Of a DNA stretch of 6,478 nt, positions 4,832 through 6,478 are shown one piece after another. The notes beneath the pieces were generated by a model. That model worked only from the letters and a program-made list of their open reading frames with translations. It made no database searches and was not told where the DNA came from. The stretch comes from Actinomycetes bacterium (GTDB lineage Bacteria > Actinomycetota > Aquicultoria > SURF-47 > JAUUWJ01). A program made the translations under genes and the position numbers. The number at the start of each line of letters is the position of its first letter. Within the stretch, counting starts at the first letter, position 1. The stretch spans positions 1 through 6,478 of the forward strand of contig JAUUWJ010000040.1 of NCBI GenBank assembly GCA_030589175.1, read 5' to 3'.

Positions 4832-6478
4832 ATGGAAATTTCAAAAGATGATTTTCCTATAAAGACTTCAGAAATAAAACAAGAAGAGCTAAAACCAGAC
4901 AGCAAATCAAGATCGTGGCTTGAAAGAGTAGGAATCAAACAGGAGAATATTCAAAAAGCAGTTTCCATATTTGACAAGCTGGCTTTTTATACCATCCTTG
5001 CTACCGTATTCCTCGTACCTCTCGTTTTTTCTAATCAGACCTTTGACATATTAGAGCTTCCTAAACAGGTACTTCTCGGCTTCTTGGTTATGTTAAGCAT
5101 TTTCTTTTGGCTGATTAAGGCAGTTCTCTTATCCGAATTCAAATTAAAAAAATCAGCTTTAAACATCGCCGTTATTGTTTTCTTAATTTCTTCTGCAATC
5201 TCCACTATAGGCTCCACAAGCCCTGTTACCAGTTTTTTAGGTTTCTACTCCCGGGGCAGTGATAGTTTCCTTGTCATTATAATGCTTACTCTCTTTTTCT
5301 TTGTTGCCGCAAATACAATAGAGACCAAAAACGATCTAAAAAAGATAACTGGGACTTTTCTTCTATCCATTGGCCTGGTAGCTTTTTATGCTTTATTTCA
5401 AGCATTTGGAATTTTCATCTTACCTTTAGAAGCAGCTAAATCAAAAATGTTTAATACGGTTGGCGGTATAAATAACCTCTCTGCAATTCTTTCCGTAGCG
5501 CTACTTTTCTCAACTGCCTTAATCATGAGCAGCGAAGACAAATTGAAGATTTCAGCAGGAATACTTGGCGCATTGTCGTTTTTTCTTTTGTTGGGACTGA
5601 ACACCGGCTACATCTGGTACGGGCTAATTTTCAGCCTTCTAGCTCTTATCGGAATAACTATTGTTTCCAAAAAAGAGATTGATTACAAACTTCTGGCAAT
5701 ACCCGCATCTATTCTTCTTATAGCTTTCTTTATGCTTTTCTCAAAGTCTTTTGGGCTAAGCTTGCCAAAAGAGGGGCAACTGGACCGCTCCACTGCTAAA
5801 ACTATTGTTTCCTCTACTCTAACCGGCAGATTTCTTTTTGGCTCGGGTCCCGAGACTTTCGTTTTCGATTACTCAAAGTTTCGCCCCAAAAAAGCAAACA
5901 AAAAGCCGACATGGCTACTTCGATTCGATAAAGCCCATAATGAATATTTTCAAATGGCGGCAACCAGAGGATTGCTGGGACTTCTCGCTTATTTGTCACT
6001 GTTTGTTGTTCTTATAGTTTTAGCCGGTACTTATGTGATGAAAACAGAAGATGCTTTTAAAAAATCTTTGGGAGTGGGCATCTTTGGTAGCTCAATGTTT
6101 CTTACGGTAAATAGTTACTTTTACTTCAACAATACAACGTTAATCTTTATCATCTTTGTTCTTTTAAGTTTAACATCTGGACTAAGAGGCCTTGAAGCAA
6201 AAGAAGAAAATCTGGTCTCAGCACAAACCTTGGAGGCAAAAACATTTAGCATAATCTTAGTCCTTCTGGCTTTTTTGGGAGTTGTTGGCGCAACTTTAGC
6301 CGGAGCTCGAGCTTATTCTGCGGATGCAGCTTACAAGAAAGGACTAAAACAAAGTCTGACTATTAAAACGGTAAAAAGCGCAAAAAATAATTTTGAAAAA
6401 GCGGTTGCGCTAAATCCCTACCGAGAAGCGTATTACTTAAATATTGCCAGGGTAAACTTAATCCTTGCCAACCGGGAA
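4832..6478 (+). CDS. O-antigen ligase/polymerase-like multi-pass membrane protein with TPR-like tail, 3' end outside window
   Basis: The frame is open for 549 codons from ATG 4832 (AAGGAG 5 nt upstream) to the right edge. A charged, soluble N-terminus (1-48) is followed by about ten or more hydrophobic segments, including 52-66, 79-100, 109-125, 145-160, 173-198, 214-231, 241-278, 287-303, 379-402, 412-427, 434-449 and 472-490. The large external loop (about 304-375) has TGRFLFGSGPETFVFDYSKF (331-350) and FDKAHNEYFQMAATRGLLG (365-383). The 'G.GP..F....' and 'HNEYFQ.....GL.G' motifs, with His369, are typical of the Wzy/WaaL (O-antigen ligase) superfamily. After the last helix, residues 497-549 (DAAYKKGLKQ...NNFEKAVALNPYREAYYLNIAR) look like the start of TPR repeats. 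Such proteins join or polymerise undecaprenyl-linked glycans, or glycosylate proteins, at the outer face of the cytoplasmic membrane. Ligase versus polymerase or protein O-glycosylation cannot be decided. The usual G-N-P-N-type segment appears as VGGINNLSAIL (210-220). Confidence 0.88.
   Translation, partial: MEISKDDFPIKTSEIKQEELKPDSKSRSWLERVGIKQENIQKAVSIFDKLAFYTILATVFLVPLVFSNQTFDILELPKQVLLGFLVMLSIFFWLIKAVLLSEFKLKKSALNIAVIVFLISSAISTIGSTSPVTSFLGFYSRGSDSFLVIIMLTLFFFVAANTIETKNDLKKITGTFLLSIGLVAFYALFQAFGIFILPLEAAKSKMFNTVGGINNLSAILSVALLFSTALIMSSEDKLKISAGILGALSFFLLLGLNTGYIWYGLIFSLLALIGITIVSKKEIDYKLLAIPASILLIAFFMLFSKSFGLSLPKEGQLDRSTAKTIVSSTLTGRFLFGSGPETFVFDYSKFRPKKANKKPTWLLRFDKAHNEYFQMAATRGLLGLLAYLSLFVVLIVLAGTYVMKTEDAFKKSLGVGIFGSSMFLTVNSYFYFNNTTLIFIIFVLLSLTSGLRGLEAKEENLVSAQTLEAKTFSIILVLLAFLGVVGATLAGARAYSADAAYKKGLKQSLTIKTVKSAKNNFEKAVALNPYREAYYLNIARVNLILANRE

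Noticed and set aside
4717..4938. Minus-strand open frames within 4717-5999
   Set aside because: They lie opposite the long membrane-protein gene, whose frame stays open for 549 codons with clear family motifs; the antisense frames are composition shadows.

Overview
The window looks like a chromosomal segment of an uncultured or little-studied bacterium. It is AT-rich (by eye around 40% GC), has clear Shine-Dalgarno motifs and uses the standard code, since TGA ends the cupredoxin-like gene. Three of the eight genes start at GTG or TTG. The mix of short conserved genes of unknown role (DUF2795, TM2, LURP-one-like), class II aldolase plus a PPi/ATP-type phosphofructokinase, and a TPR-tailed O-antigen-ligase-like protein suits a deep-branching or candidate-phylum lineage. 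The sequence alone does not settle the phylum, and no gene here is a taxonomic marker.

Layout. Bases 1-1508 hold a minus-strand run, read from right to left: a DUF2795 protein (1508-1320), a 173-residue conserved unknown (1298-777), a small cupredoxin-fold protein without a signal peptide (723-460), and the N-terminal part of a GT-B glycosyltransferase that runs off the left edge (405-1). Spacings are 21, 53 and 54 bp, so the first three are probably one operon and the glycosyltransferase may be read through from it. Bases 1509-1731 are non-coding and carry three blocks of 7-bp-period repeats, each exactly five units (35 bp); the first two are inverted relative to each other. Next is a minus-strand LURP-one/scramblase-like gene (2307-1732). 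A short AT-rich divergent intergenic region follows. Then comes a plus-strand operon: a TM2-domain membrane protein (2464-2700), class II fructose-bisphosphate aldolase (2718-3578) and 6-phosphofructokinase (3578-4603). The last two overlap by one base (TAATG). After a 228-bp leader-like gap with small hairpins, a multi-pass O-antigen-ligase/polymerase-like gene starts at 4832 and stays open to the right edge.

How the genes fit together. Aldolase and phosphofructokinase are consecutive steps of glycolysis and are translationally coupled. The kinase has Asp at the site that favours pyrophosphate but Gln at the second selectivity site, so its phosphoryl donor is an open question. The glycosyltransferase and the O-antigen-ligase-like protein flank the window and both point to cell-surface glycan synthesis. 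The DUF2795/unknown/cupredoxin group has no assigned role; the cupredoxin keeps His residues but lacks the usual Cys and Met copper ligands. I see no mobile element, CRISPR array, rRNA, tRNA or defence system. The points most worth a second look are the heptad arrays, the phosphofructokinase signature and the ligand-poor cytoplasmic cupredoxin.
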